Source: Actinomycetes bacterium
GTDB taxonomy: Bacteria > Actinomycetota > Actinomycetes > Actinomycetales > Microbacteriaceae
Reading direction: 5' to 3'
DNA: 64,000 nucleotides
Assembly (NCBI GenBank): GCA_023386365.1
Contig: JAEWJX010000082.1
Location: 1 to 64,000, forward strand
The translations under genes were made by a program, and so were the position numbers. This document shows, piece after piece, positions 17,109-27,829 of the stretch; position 1 is the stretch's first letter, and each line of letters begins with the position of its first letter. The notes under the pieces are model-generated. The model did not search any database and was not told the DNA's origin. It saw only the letters and a program-made list of their open reading frames with translations.

Positions 17109-17762
17109 GTGCAGGTGCCCCCCGGATTCGTGGTCGTGCGTGAGCGCGCGCGTCCCCTCGCGCCCGAGGAACGCCGCGAGGCGATCCTTACGGCGGTGCT
17201 GCCGCTGCTGCGGGAGAAAGGTCGCGACGTCACCACGCGCGAACTCGCCGAGGCGGCCGGCGTGGCGGAAGGCACCCTCTTCCGCGCGTTCGGCGACAAG
17301 GACTCCCTGCTGCAGGCGGGCCTCGACAAGCTGGTCGACCCGGCCGCATTCCGGCGCGAACTGCGGGCCATCCCGCTCGATCTGCCCCTCGAAGACAAGC
17401 TCACCGCCATCATCGCGGGGCTGCAGGCGCGCTTCCGTGACGTGTTCGCCATCATGACCGTGTTCCAGCTGCACGGACCGCCGCCGCGTCGCGACGGCAG
17501 CCACGAGGAGTGGCTCGACATCGTGCGCGACCTGCTCGAGCCCGACCTGCACCGCCTCGCCGTGCCGGTCGACACGCTGGCCTACTACCTGCGGCTCGTG
17601 TCGTTCGGGTCATCCATCGTGCCGCTCAGCGCACCCCGCCCTTTCGACGCCGAAGAGCTCGCCGGGCTCGTCGTGCACGGCGTCGCCGTCGGCGGACCAC
17701 CGCCCCCGCAGCCGCCGCCGACCCGCCCGCGTCCCGCCGCATCCGCGCGTCGCGCCGCCTGA
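17109..17762 (+). CDS. TetR-family transcriptional regulator of the adjacent ABC exporter
   Basis: 217 residues. N-terminal helix-turn-helix: REAILTAVLPLLREKGRDVTTRELAEAAGVAEGTLFRAFGDKDSL at about residues 20-64. The C-terminus is a proline- and arginine-rich tail (PPPPQPPPTRPRP). GTG 17109 is chosen because promoter elements place the transcript start there; upstream in-frame starts at 17058-17064 lie inside the promoter. ABC exporter genes start 44 bases downstream, so the protein probably represses itself and the exporter and is released by an exported compound. Confidence 0.85.
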   Translation: MQVPPGFVVVRERARPLAPEERREAILTAVLPLLREKGRDVTTRELAEAAGVAEGTLFRAFGDKDSLLQAGLDKLVDPAAFRRELRAIPLDLPLEDKLTAIIAGLQARFRDVFAIMTVFQLHGPPPRRDGSHEEWLDIVRDLLEPDLHRLAVPVDTLAYYLRLVSFGSSIVPLSAPRPFDAEELAGLVVHGVAVGGPPPPQPPPTRPRPAASARRAA

Positions 17763-17806
17763 CCCATCTCGACCCACCGCAACACCGAACCACCGAAGGA
17801 GCCACC

Positions 17807-19543
17807 GTGCTCGGCAAGATCCTCGTCCGCTACCTGAAGCCGTACTGGCTGCTGCTCCTCGGCGTCGTCGTGTTCCAGCTGATCCAGTCGATCGCTACCC
17901 TCTACCTTCCGGCGCTCAACGCCGACATCATCGACGACGGCGTCGCCAAGGGTGACACCGAGTTCATCATCATGACCGGCGGCCTGATGCTGCTCATCAC
18001 CCTCGGGCAGATCGCCTGCGCCATCGCCGCCGTCTACTTCGGTGCGCGCGTGGCGATGTCGCTCGGCCGCGACCTGCGCGCCGGCATCTTCACGCGCGTC
18101 GGCGAGTTCTCCGAGCGCGAGGTGGCCAGATTCGGTGCCGCATCCCTCATCACCCGCACCACGAACGACGTGCAGCAGGTGCAGATGCTGGTGCTGATGA
18201 CCTGCACCCTGCTCGTCTCCACCCCGATCCTCGCCATCGGCGGCGTCATCTTCGCGCTCCGCGAAGACCTCACCCTGTCGTGGATCATGGTGGTCGCCGT
18301 GCCCGTGCTGCTCATCTCCGTGGGCCTCATCATCTGGCGGATGGTGCCGCAGTTCACCAAGATGCAGACCCGCATCGACACCGTGAACCGAGTGCTGCGC
18401 GAACAACTCTCCGGCATCCGCGTGATCCGCGCCTTCGTGCGGGAGGAGGTCGAGACGAAGCGCTTCGCCACCGCGAACGAAGAACTCACCGACACCGCCC
18501 TGCGCGCCGGTCGACTCTTCGCGCTCATGTTCCCGGTGGTGATGCTGATCCTCAATGTGTCGAGCGTGGCGGTGCTGTGGTTCGGGGCGTTCCGGATCGA
18601 AGACGGCGACATGCAGGTCGGCGCGCTCATCGCCTTCCTCAGCTACCTGATGCAGATCCTGATGGCCGTCATGATGGCGACCTTCATGGCGGTGCTGCTG
18701 CCGCGTGCCGTCGTCTCGGCGGGACGCATCGGCGAGGTGCTCGAGACGGAGCCGTCGGTCGTCGCGCCCCTCGCGCCCGTCACCGAGCTGACGACGCACG
18801 GCGAAGTCGAACTGCGGAACGCGACGTTCGCCTACCCGGGCGCCGAGTCGCCGGTGCTGCGCGACGTGAGCTTCACCGCCCGCCCCGGACGCACCACCGC
18901 GATCATCGGATCCACAGGCGCCGGCAAGACCACCCTGCTGAACCTGCTGCCGCGGCTGTTCGACGTCACGGGCGGGGCGGTGCTCGTCGACGGCGTCGAC
19001 GTGCGCGAGCTCGACCCCGAGCTGCTGTGGAGCCGCATCGGCATCGTGCCGCAGAAGCCGTACCTGTTCTCGGGCACCATCGCCTCCAACCTCCGCTACG
19101 GCAACCCGGATGCCACCGACGACGATCTGTGGGAGGCGCTGACCATCGCCCAGGCCCGCGACTTCGTCGACGAGATGTCCGAGAAGCTCGACGCCCCCAT
19201 CGCCCAGGGAGGCACCAACGTCTCCGGCGGGCAGAGACAGAGACTCGCGATAGCGAGAGCGCTCGTGAAACGGCCGGAGATCTTTCTGTTCGACGACTCG
19301 TTCTCCGCCCTCGACACGGCGACGGATGCGCGGCTGCGCCAGGCGCTCGCCCGCGAGGTGGCGCACGCGACCATGATCATCGTCGCCCAGCGGGTGTCGA
19401 CCATCCGCTACGCCGACCAGATCGTGGTCCTCGAAGACGGCGAAGTCGTCGGCCTCGGCACCCACGACGAACTGCTGGAGAGCTCGGCGGAATACGCCGA
19501 GATCGTCGCCAGCCAGCTCTCGGCAGAGGAGGCAGCAGCGTGA
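17807..19543 (+). CDS. ABC exporter half-transporter with degenerate ATPase site
   Basis: 578 residues: six-helix exporter membrane domain (about 1-310) and nucleotide-binding domain. Walker A GSTGAGKTT (about 368), signature VSGGQRQR (about 472) and Walker B FLFDDSFSALD, in which the usual catalytic Glu after the Walker B Asp is Asp (about 496). This is the mark of the non-catalytic site in heterodimeric exporters such as TM287/288 and BmrCD. GTG start with GAAGGA 6 bases upstream. The stop overlaps the partner gene (GTGA). Confidence 0.92.
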   Translation: MLGKILVRYLKPYWLLLLGVVVFQLIQSIATLYLPALNADIIDDGVAKGDTEFIIMTGGLMLLITLGQIACAIAAVYFGARVAMSLGRDLRAGIFTRVGEFSEREVARFGAASLITRTTNDVQQVQMLVLMTCTLLVSTPILAIGGVIFALREDLTLSWIMVVAVPVLLISVGLIIWRMVPQFTKMQTRIDTVNRVLREQLSGIRVIRAFVREEVETKRFATANEELTDTALRAGRLFALMFPVVMLILNVSSVAVLWFGAFRIEDGDMQVGALIAFLSYLMQILMAVMMATFMAVLLPRAVVSAGRIGEVLETEPSVVAPLAPVTELTTHGEVELRNATFAYPGAESPVLRDVSFTARPGRTTAIIGSTGAGKTTLLNLLPRLFDVTGGAVLVDGVDVRELDPELLWSRIGIVPQKPYLFSGTIASNLRYGNPDATDDDLWEALTIAQARDFVDEMSEKLDAPIAQGGTNVSGGQRQRLAIARALVKRPEIFLFDDSFSALDTATDARLRQALAREVAHATMIIVAQRVSTIRYADQIVVLEDGEVVGLGTHDELLESSAEYAEIVASQLSAEEAAA

Positions 19544-21621
19544 GCGAGAACCGCACACAGGCTCCGGCCCGCCCCGCCGGCCCCCGCGGCCCGGGAGGCG
19601 GCGGCCCGTTCGGCGGCATGGGCATGCCCGCCGAGAAATCGATGAACTTCCTGCCCTCCGCCAAGCGCCTGCTCGGCCGCCTGCGCGGCGAGCGCCTCGG
19701 TGTGATCCTCGTGATCTTCCTCGGAACGGTCGGGGTGCTGCTGAGCGTCATCGGGCCGAAGGTGCTCGGTGAGGCGACCAACATCATCTTCGAGGGGGCG
19801 ATCTCCGCCCAGCTGCCCGCGGGAGCCACCAAGGATCAGATCGTCGCCCAGCTCGAAGCGCAGGGGAACACCTCCCAGGCCGAGATGGTGCGCGGCATGA
19901 ACCTGAACCCGGGAGAAGGCATCGACTTCTCGGCGCTCGCGCTCGTGCTGGGCATCGTGCTGCTGCTGTACGTGTTCTCGTCGGTGTTCCTGTGGCTGCA
20001 GGGGTACGTGCTCAACGGCATCACGCAGCGCACGGTGCTGCGCCTGCGCGGTGACGTGGAGGCGAAGATCCACCGCCTGCCGCTGCGCTACTTCGACAAG
20101 GTGCAGCGCGGTGAACTGCTCAGCCGAGTCACCAACGACATCGACAACATCTCGCAGAGCCTGCAGCAGACCCTGAGTCAACTGCTCACCTCGTTGCTCA
20201 CGGTGGTGGGCGTGATCGCGATGATGTTCTCGATCTCGCCACTGCTCGCGCTCATCGCGCTCGTCGCCATCCCGCTGACGCTCGGCATCACCGTCGTCAT
20301 CGCGAAGCGCTCCCAGAAGCTGTTCGTGGCCCAGTGGACCCACACCGGTGCGCTCAACGCGCAGATCGAGGAGGGCTACACCGGCCACTCGCTCGTCAAG
20401 GTGTTCGGACGCCACCGCGAGGTGCAGCAACGGTTCGACGAGAAGAACGCGGAGCTCTACCAGGCCAGCTTCGGCGCCCAGTTCATCAGCGGCATCATCA
20501 TGCCGGCCACCATGTTCGTCGGAAACCTGGTCTACGTGGCCATCGCGGTGGTCGGCGGGCTCCTCGTGGCGAACGGCTCGATGCGACTGGGTGATGTGCA
20601 GGCGTTCATCCAGTACTCGCGCCAGTTCACCCAGCCGCTGTCCCAGCTGGGCTCGATGGCCAACCTGCTGCAGTCGGGTGTCGCATCCGCCGAGCGGGTG
20701 TTCGAACTGCTCGACGCCGACGAGCAGACGCCCGACCCGGAGCCGGCGGAGACGCCCGCGGGCACCTCGGGGCGTCTCGAGTTCGAGCACGTGTCGTTCC
20801 GCTACGACCCCGAGAAGCCGCTCATCGACGACCTGTCGCTGGTGGCCGAACCGGGGCAGACGATCGCCATCGTCGGCCCGACGGGCGCCGGCAAGACCAC
20901 GCTCGTGAACCTCATCATGCGGTTCTACGACCCCACCGCCGGGCGCATCACCCTCGACGGGGTGGACACCCAACGGATGACGCGCGACGACCTGCGTTCG
21001 CGCACCGGCATGGTGCTGCAGGACACCTGGCTGTTCGGCGGGACCATCCGCGACAACATCGCCTACGGGCGTGAGGATGCCACGGAGGAGGAGATCCACG
21101 CCGCCGCCACGGCCGCCTACGTCGACCGTTTCGTGCACTCGCTGCCGGACGGCTACGACACGGTGCTCGACGACGAGGGCGGCAACGTCTCCGCGGGCGA
21201 GAAGCAGCTCATCACGATCGCGCGGGCCTTCCTCGCGCGGCCGAACGTGCTCATCCTGGATGAGGCGACCAGCTCGGTCGACACCCGCACCGAGGTGCTC
21301 GTGCAGCGGGCGATGAGCGCGCTGCGCAAGGACCGCACCAGCTTCGTGATCGCGCACCGTCTCTCCACCATCCGGGATGCGGACCTCATCCTGGTGATGG
21401 AGAACGGCGCGATCGTGGAGCAGGGCACGCACGAGCAGCTGCTCGCCGCGCACGGCGCGTACGCCCGCCTCTACGAGGCGCAGTTCGCGGCACCCATCGA
21501 AGAGGAGGTGCCGGCCGTTCCCGCGATGGCCGGTGCGCTCGCAGGCCCCGCCCCCACGACGGGTGCGATCGTGCTCGAGGCGCTCGCCGAGGAGGGCGCC
21601 CCCGAGAACTCCGAGTTGTAG
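19540..21621 (+). CDS. ABC exporter half-transporter with canonical ATPase site
   Basis: 693 residues. A Pro/Gly-rich N-terminus, membrane domain, then nucleotide-binding domain with Walker A GPTGAGKTT (about 445), signature VSAGEKQL (about 549, a variant of LSGGQ) and Walker B VLILDEATSSVD with the catalytic Glu (about 575). Between membrane helices 1 and 2 there is an extra loop of about 45 polar residues (GAISAQLPAGATKDQIVAQL onward), probably extracytoplasmic. Pairs with the upstream protein as a multidrug- or lipid-type exporter; substrate unknown. An Ala-rich tail follows the ATPase domain. Confidence 0.92.
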   Translation: MSENRTQAPARPAGPRGPGGGGPFGGMGMPAEKSMNFLPSAKRLLGRLRGERLGVILVIFLGTVGVLLSVIGPKVLGEATNIIFEGAISAQLPAGATKDQIVAQLEAQGNTSQAEMVRGMNLNPGEGIDFSALALVLGIVLLLYVFSSVFLWLQGYVLNGITQRTVLRLRGDVEAKIHRLPLRYFDKVQRGELLSRVTNDIDNISQSLQQTLSQLLTSLLTVVGVIAMMFSISPLLALIALVAIPLTLGITVVIAKRSQKLFVAQWTHTGALNAQIEEGYTGHSLVKVFGRHREVQQRFDEKNAELYQASFGAQFISGIIMPATMFVGNLVYVAIAVVGGLLVANGSMRLGDVQAFIQYSRQFTQPLSQLGSMANLLQSGVASAERVFELLDADEQTPDPEPAETPAGTSGRLEFEHVSFRYDPEKPLIDDLSLVAEPGQTIAIVGPTGAGKTTLVNLIMRFYDPTAGRITLDGVDTQRMTRDDLRSRTGMVLQDTWLFGGTIRDNIAYGREDATEEEIHAAATAAYVDRFVHSLPDGYDTVLDDEGGNVSAGEKQLITIARAFLARPNVLILDEATSSVDTRTEVLVQRAMSALRKDRTSFVIAHRLSTIRDADLILVMENGAIVEQGTHEQLLAAHGAYARLYEAQFAAPIEEEVPAVPAMAGALAGPAPTTGAIVLEALAEEGAPENSEL

Positions 21622-21629
21622 GGGAGAAG

Positions 21630-21693
21630 TTAGCTCCAGCTAGCTGCGGCTGGACCCGTAGGCAACCGGGTCCAGCCGTTTCCTTGGGGGTCC
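21630..21693 (+). repeat. Two-part hairpin element, copy 1 (terminator of the ABC exporter operon)
   Basis: TAGCT-cc-AGCTA (21631-21642) followed by a perfect 12-bp stem CGGCTGGACCCG / CGGGTCCAGCCG (21647-21678) and a TTTCCTT tract. The same architecture recurs at 27221-27284 with paired base changes in the stem. Lies 9 bases after the exporter stop. Confidence 0.75.
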
Positions 21694-21711
21694 GAGCGGC
21701 CGTGCGCTACC

Positions 21712-21727
21712 GTGGGAGCGCTCCCAC
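21712..21727. promoter_or_regulatory. CebR/CelR-type cellobiose-responsive operator
   Basis: GTGGGAGCGCTCCCAC is a perfect 16-bp palindrome containing TGGGAGCGCTCCCA, the site I recall for Streptomyces CebR and Thermobifida CelR (LacI-family repressors released by cellobiose). It lies 25 bases before the GH9 cellulase start. No cebR-like gene is in the window, so the repressor would act in trans. Confidence 0.85.
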
Positions 21728-21751
21728 ACCGTCGTGGCCGCTAGGAGACCC

Positions 21752-24217
21752 GTGCCCCACCAACGCAGCACCCGTACCCGCATCCGCACCTGCGGCGCCC
21801 TCGCCGTCGCTCTTCTCGCATCCCTCGCGGTCGGCGCCGCCGCACCCGCGGTCGCCGCGCCGGGAGTCGACCCCGGCCCTGAACTGGTGCCCAACGGCAC
21901 CTTCGACGCGGGACACGCGCCGTGGTTCACCACCCCCGACGTCGTCGCCGACACGAGTAGCGGAGCTCTCTGCGTCGACGTTCCCGGCGGCACCCCCAGC
22001 CCGTGGTCGACGATCATCGGCCTCGACGACGTCCCGCTCGTCGTCGGGGAGAGCTACCGGTTCTCGTTCCGCGCCAGCGGCACGGCACCCGTCACCATCC
22101 GGGCGCTCGCCCAGCAGAACGAGCCGCCGTGGACCGCCACCTACGAGATGAACCCCACCCCGGGAGACGACCTCACGCTCTTCGAAGGCGGCTTCACCTC
22201 GACGCTCGACTGGCCCACCGGCCAGCTCGTGTTCCAGATCGGCGGGGCGGATGCGCCGTGGCGGTTCTGCCTCGACGACGTGTCATTCCGTACCGGGCCG
22301 CCGCCCGCGCCGCACGAGGCCGACACCCACTCACGCGTACGCGTGAACCAGTACGGCTACCTCCCCGACGGCCCCAAGGGGGCGACGCTGCTCGTCGACG
22401 ACCCGGATGCGGCGGGCATCGGCTGGACGCTCCGCGACGCGGGCGGCGCGGAGGTCGCGACCGGACGGGCCGAGCCGCTGGGAGACGACCGCACCGTCGG
22501 GTCGGCTGTTCAGCGCATCCGCTTCGACGACGTGACCGCGACGGGTGACGGCTTCACCCTCGAGGCCGACGGCGAGACCAGCCACCCGTTCGCCATTCGT
22601 GACGGCATCTACGCGCCGCTCGCTTCCGACGCGCTGCACTACTTCTACCTCGCGCGCAGCGGCATCGAACTCGAGGAGCAGTACGCGGGCGCCGGCTACG
22701 AACGCCCCGCCGGGCACCTCGGGGCCCAGCCCAACCGTGGTGACCTGGCGGTCGGATGCCAGGCGCCGCAGGGCTACAACCAGGATTGGACCTGCGACGG
22801 TACCTTCGACGTGCAGGGCGGCTGGTACGACGCCGGTGACCACGGCAAGTACGTCGTCAACGGCGGCATCGCCGTTCATCAGCTGCTGGATGCGTGGGAG
22901 AGCGCCCGGCGTGCCGGGGCCGAGGCGCTGCTCGCGGATGGCGCGCTGTCGATCCCGGAAGGCGCCAACGGTGTGCCCGACATCCTGGATGAGGCCCGCT
23001 GGGAGCTCGACTGGATGACGCGGATGCAGGTGCCCGCCGGGGAACAGTACGCGGGCATGGTGTTCCACAAGGTGCAGGACGACGGCTGGACGGGCCTGCC
23101 GATGATGCCATGGCTCGACGACAAGGAGCGGCAGGTGCACCGGCCGTCGACGGCCGCCACGCTGAACTTCGCGGCGGTGGCGGCGAAAGGTTCACGCCTG
23201 TTCGCCGAATGGGATGCGGCGTACGCCGACGAACTGCTTGCCGCGTCCCGGGTGGCGTGGGATGCCGCGCTCGAGACGCCCGACCTGTTCGCGTCGCCGG
23301 CCGACGGCAACGCGGGGGGCGGGCCGTACGACGACCAGGAGGTGGCCGACGAGTTCTACTGGGCGGCGGCCGAGCTGTACCTGGCCACCAAGGAGACCGA
23401 GTTCGCGGACTTCCTTGCCGCGAGTCCCGAGGTTGACGCGTCGATCGGTGCGGAGGGCGGCTTCGATTGGCGCTCGACCGCGGCGTTGGGGCGCATCGAC
23501 CTCGCGATGGTCGATTCGCCGTACCCGGGCCGCGACGACGCTCGTGCGTCGATCGTCGAGGCGGCCGACACGTACCTGAAGGCGGCGGGCAACGCCTTCG
23601 AGCATCCGTACCGACCCCGCAGTGGCGACTACGACTGGGGCTCCAACTCGATCGTGCTCAACAACCAGGTGGTGCTCGCGGTGGCCGCGGAGATCACCGG
23701 CGAGGCGCACTATCGCGACGCCGTGGTGACGGGCATGGACTACCTACTCGGGCGCAACGGCATGGACCTCTCGTACGTCACCGGCTACGGCAGCGCTTTC
23801 TCGCAGAACCAGCACCACCGCTGGATGGCGCCGTCGCTGGATGCGTCGCTGCCGCGGGTCGCGGACGGCACGGTCTCGGGTGGCCCGAACAGCGCGATCC
23901 AGGACCCGGTGGCGCAGCAGGCGTGGCCCGACGGCTGTACCGCGCAGCTCTGCTACCTGGACGACATCCAGTCGTGGTCGACGAACGAGATGACGGTGAA
24001 CTGGAACTCGGCGCTCAGCTGGGTGGCCGTGTGGGTCGCCGTCAACGTCGACGCGAGCACTACGGGAGGAGAGTCCGCCGTGGCGGATTCCCGTGGCGGA
24101 TTCCCCGTGTGGCTGTTGGTGCTGTTCGCGTTGGCGGGCGTCGCCGTGGTTGCGACCGTGGTGATCCTGCTGACGCGCGGGCGCAGGGGACGCCGGGGGT
24201 CGGCTACGCCGACTTGA
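21752..24217 (+). CDS. Glycoside hydrolase family 9 cellulase, membrane-anchored
   Basis: 821 residues. Signal peptide (about 1-38: basic start, hydrophobic core, AAPAVAAPG); a CBM4-like carbohydrate-binding module (about 42-185, NGTFDAGHAPWF to FCLDDVSF); an N-terminal Ig-like domain (about 192-295, SRVRVNQYGYLPDGPKGA); and a GH9 catalytic domain with GGWYDAGDHGKYV (catalytic-base aspartates, about 357), NQHHRW (about 687) and STNEMTVNW (acid Glu, about 741). After the catalytic domain comes one membrane helix (PVWLLVLFALAGVAVVATVV) and a basic tail RGRRGRR, so the enzyme probably stays at the cell surface, though no LPxTG motif precedes it. GTG start with AGGAG. Likely induced by cellobiose. 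The 3' end overlaps rmuC by 14 bases. Confidence 0.92.
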   Translation: MPHQRSTRTRIRTCGALAVALLASLAVGAAAPAVAAPGVDPGPELVPNGTFDAGHAPWFTTPDVVADTSSGALCVDVPGGTPSPWSTIIGLDDVPLVVGESYRFSFRASGTAPVTIRALAQQNEPPWTATYEMNPTPGDDLTLFEGGFTSTLDWPTGQLVFQIGGADAPWRFCLDDVSFRTGPPPAPHEADTHSRVRVNQYGYLPDGPKGATLLVDDPDAAGIGWTLRDAGGAEVATGRAEPLGDDRTVGSAVQRIRFDDVTATGDGFTLEADGETSHPFAIRDGIYAPLASDALHYFYLARSGIELEEQYAGAGYERPAGHLGAQPNRGDLAVGCQAPQGYNQDWTCDGTFDVQGGWYDAGDHGKYVVNGGIAVHQLLDAWESARRAGAEALLADGALSIPEGANGVPDILDEARWELDWMTRMQVPAGEQYAGMVFHKVQDDGWTGLPMMPWLDDKERQVHRPSTAATLNFAAVAAKGSRLFAEWDAAYADELLAASRVAWDAALETPDLFASPADGNAGGGPYDDQEVADEFYWAAAELYLATKETEFADFLAASPEVDASIGAEGGFDWRSTAALGRIDLAMVDSPYPGRDDARASIVEAADTYLKAAGNAFEHPYRPRSGDYDWGSNSIVLNNQVVLAVAAEITGEAHYRDAVVTGMDYLLGRNGMDLSYVTGYGSAFSQNQHHRWMAPSLDASLPRVADGTVSGGPNSAIQDPVAQQAWPDGCTAQLCYLDDIQSWSTNEMTVNWNSALSWVAVWVAVNVDASTTGGESAVADSRGGFPVWLLVLFALAGVAVVATVVILLTRGRRGRRGSATPT

Positions 24218-25583
24218 CCTCGTCGTCGGCGGATGCGGCGGTGGCCGGCGAGATGAGTCCGAGGTCGAGTTCGGGCCGGGTGGTTCCCAGTTCGTCGAGC
24301 GCCGCGAACTCGTTCTGCGTGAGGTGCTTCGGCGCGTCTTCGATCATGCGGGGCTCGCCGATGACCTTCGACTCGTCGAGACCGTCGAGCTTGCGCGCCG
24401 TGACGAGCACGCGCTGTTCGAGCGAGCTGGCGAACGCGTTGTAGCTGGTGACGGTGGACTCGATCGACCGGCGCAGCTTGTCGGCGTGCTCCGAGAGCGT
24501 CGACAGGCGCGAGTAGAGCTCCTTGCCGAGGTCGAAGAGGCGCTTGGCGTCTTCGGTGAGCACGTCTTGCTGCCAGGTGAAGGCGACCGTCTTGAGCACG
24601 GCCCAGAAGCTCACCGGGGATGCGAGGGCGATGCGCTTCGAGAACGCGTACTCGAGGAGGGTGGGGTCTTGTTCGAGGGCCGCGGCGAGCAGGGGCTCGT
24701 TGGGGATGAACGCGATCGTGAACTCCGGGCTCGAGTCGAGTCCGGTCCAGTAGGTCTTGCCGGCGAGCGCGTCGACGTGGCCCTTGACCTTCTTGGCGTG
24801 GGAGGCCAGGAGAGCCGAACGGCGGGCCTCCTGCTCGCCGGTGGCGGTGGCCGGGATCGCGCTCGCTTCGATGTAGTCGTTGTACGGCACCTTCGCGTCG
24901 ACGGCGATCGACTTGCCGCCCGGCAGGGTGACCACGAGGTCGGGGCGGCGCGAGCCGGACTCGGCCGTGATGGTGGACTGTACCGTGAAGTCGACACGGT
25001 TGAGCAGGCCCGCCGACTCGACGAGGGTGCGCAGCTGCGTCTCGCCCCACACGCCGCGGGTGGCGTTGTTGCGCAGGGCGCTGGCGAGCTGCTCCGCCGT
25101 CTGGCGCAGGCGCTCCTCGGATTCGGTGGCGGTCTTCAGCTGCTGGCTCAGCTCGCCGTGCTGCTGCGCGCGCTGCGTCTCGAGCTCGACGACCTTGCGC
25201 TGCATGGCCGTCAGCGTCTCCTTCACGGGAGCCAGTTCTTGCAGCACCTTGTGCTCGGAGGCTGCGTCGGCCTGCCGCTGCTTCGTCTCCAGCTGCTGAC
25301 GTTCGAGCAGTTCGCGGTACTGCTCCTGCGCGCTGGCGAGCTGCTCGCGCAACCCGGCGAGCGACGCCTCGGCGCCGGCGAGCGTGCGCTCCACCTCGGC
25401 GCGCGCGGCTGCCTCGGCGGCACGCACCTCGGCCACGACCGCGGCATGACGCGCCTCGGCGAGGGCGACATCCGCGCCGTCGGCCACGGGCGACCGGCGT
25501 GCACGCAGCACGAGAGCCGTCGCGACGACCCCGACCAGGAGGCCCACGACGAGTCCGATGACGAGGGGGAGCAGCGCATCCAT
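24204..25583 (-). CDS. rmuC: RmuC-family protein (limits DNA rearrangement)
   Basis: 459 residues. N-terminal membrane helix (LPLVIGLVVGLLVGVVATALVL), a coiled coil of about 130 residues, then the RmuC nuclease-like domain with NNATRGVWGETQLRTLVES, RRPDLVVTLPGGKSIAVDAKVPYNDY (PD-(D/E)xK-like core) and FIPNEPLLAAALE. Reduces inversion at short repeats in E. coli; molecular role unsettled. GACACT (25590-25595, minus strand) ends 6 bases before the ATG, so it may be leaderless. Convergent, overlapping the cellulase 3' end. Confidence 0.93.
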   Translation of the reverse strand: MDALLPLVIGLVVGLLVGVVATALVLRARRSPVADGADVALAEARHAAVVAEVRAAEAAARAEVERTLAGAEASLAGLREQLASAQEQYRELLERQQLETKQRQADAASEHKVLQELAPVKETLTAMQRKVVELETQRAQQHGELSQQLKTATESEERLRQTAEQLASALRNNATRGVWGETQLRTLVESAGLLNRVDFTVQSTITAESGSRRPDLVVTLPGGKSIAVDAKVPYNDYIEASAIPATATGEQEARRSALLASHAKKVKGHVDALAGKTYWTGLDSSPEFTIAFIPNEPLLAAALEQDPTLLEYAFSKRIALASPVSFWAVLKTVAFTWQQDVLTEDAKRLFDLGKELYSRLSTLSEHADKLRRSIESTVTSYNAFASSLEQRVLVTARKLDGLDESKVIGEPRMIEDAPKHLTQNEFAALDELGTTRPELDLGLISPATAASADDEVKSA

Positions 25584-25709
25584 ACGAGCAGTGTCGCAGC
25601 GGCCGCCGACATCCTCGGGACCGCATCCGGCCAGCCGTTCATCACACCGAGAACAACCCGGTCACCTCCAGAAAATGTTAACGAAATGTCTCCGAGTAAC
25701 CTCGCCCGT

Positions 25710-27206
<1,497 letters not shown>

Positions 27207-27220
27207 CGTCCCGGGGGTAC

Positions 27221-27284
27221 TTAGCTCCAGCTAAGTGAGGTCGGACCTGGTTACAACCGGGTCCGACCTTCCTCTTTTGGGTCC
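27221..27284 (+). repeat. Two-part hairpin element, copy 2
   Basis: TTAGCT-cc-AGCTAA (27221-27234) followed by a 13-bp stem AGGTCGGACCTGG / ccgGGTCCGACCT (27238-27269, one G-U type pair) and CCTCTTTTGGG. Same order and spacing as copy 1 at 21630. It lies 14 bases after the mmsA stop and can terminate mmsA or, read the other way, the convergent gene at 27306. Confidence 0.75.
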
Positions 27285-27305
27285 AACCGGGGCCGTCGCG
27301 CGCGG

Positions 27306-27797
27306 TCAGCTCGTCGGCGGGTAGTCGATCGTCATCTGCACGACCGCCTCGTCGTCGCCGAGGTCGATCGCGCCGCATCCGGCATCCCAGTCGCCGACAC
27401 GCAGCACGCCGACGGTGAGGGTGACGCCGTCGGTGGTGCCTTCGAGGATGTGCTGGTCGGCGGTCGACTCGGGCACCTCGGCCAGGTCGTACCCCGCGTC
27501 GGCGGCGACGCGGATGACGCGGTCGTCGAGTTCGGCGGTGTCGGCGACGACGATGGCGCGCTGCGCCCACGGGATGTTGTTGGCCGACAGGAAGTCGGTG
27601 GTGCCGGCGTCACCCAGCTCGCACACCACCCGGCCGTCGTCGCCCGCCACCTCATCGACGAGCGGCGCGATCTCGGTGGCGGCGACGTTCTCGGCGTAGC
27701 CGCCGGAGAGGGCGTTCAGCCCGAACCCCATGCCGGCGATCGTGACGGCGGCGACACCGATCACCACCAGGAACTTGGTGGTTCCGCTCATCGCCAT
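27306..27797 (-). CDS. Hypothetical membrane-anchored secreted protein
   Basis: 163 residues. Short cytoplasmic start, one hydrophobic segment (FLVVIGVAAVTIAGMGFGL), then an extracytoplasmic acidic domain with two cysteines (VVCELGDAG and DAGCGAIDLG) that could form a disulfide. Not recognised. TAGAGT (27804-27809, minus strand) ends 6 bases before ATG 27797, supporting that start over the in-frame ATG at 27791. Lies 32 bases downstream of the exonuclease gene. Confidence 0.65.
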   Translation of the reverse strand: MAMSGTTKFLVVIGVAAVTIAGMGFGLNALSGGYAENVAATEIAPLVDEVAGDDGRVVCELGDAGTTDFLSANNIPWAQRAIVVADTAELDDRVIRVAADAGYDLAEVPESTADQHILEGTTDGVTLTVGVLRVGDWDAGCGAIDLGDDEAVVQMTIDYPPTS

Positions 27798-27829
27798 GGC
27801 GCGACTCTACGGGGCGGTGGCGGACCGGG

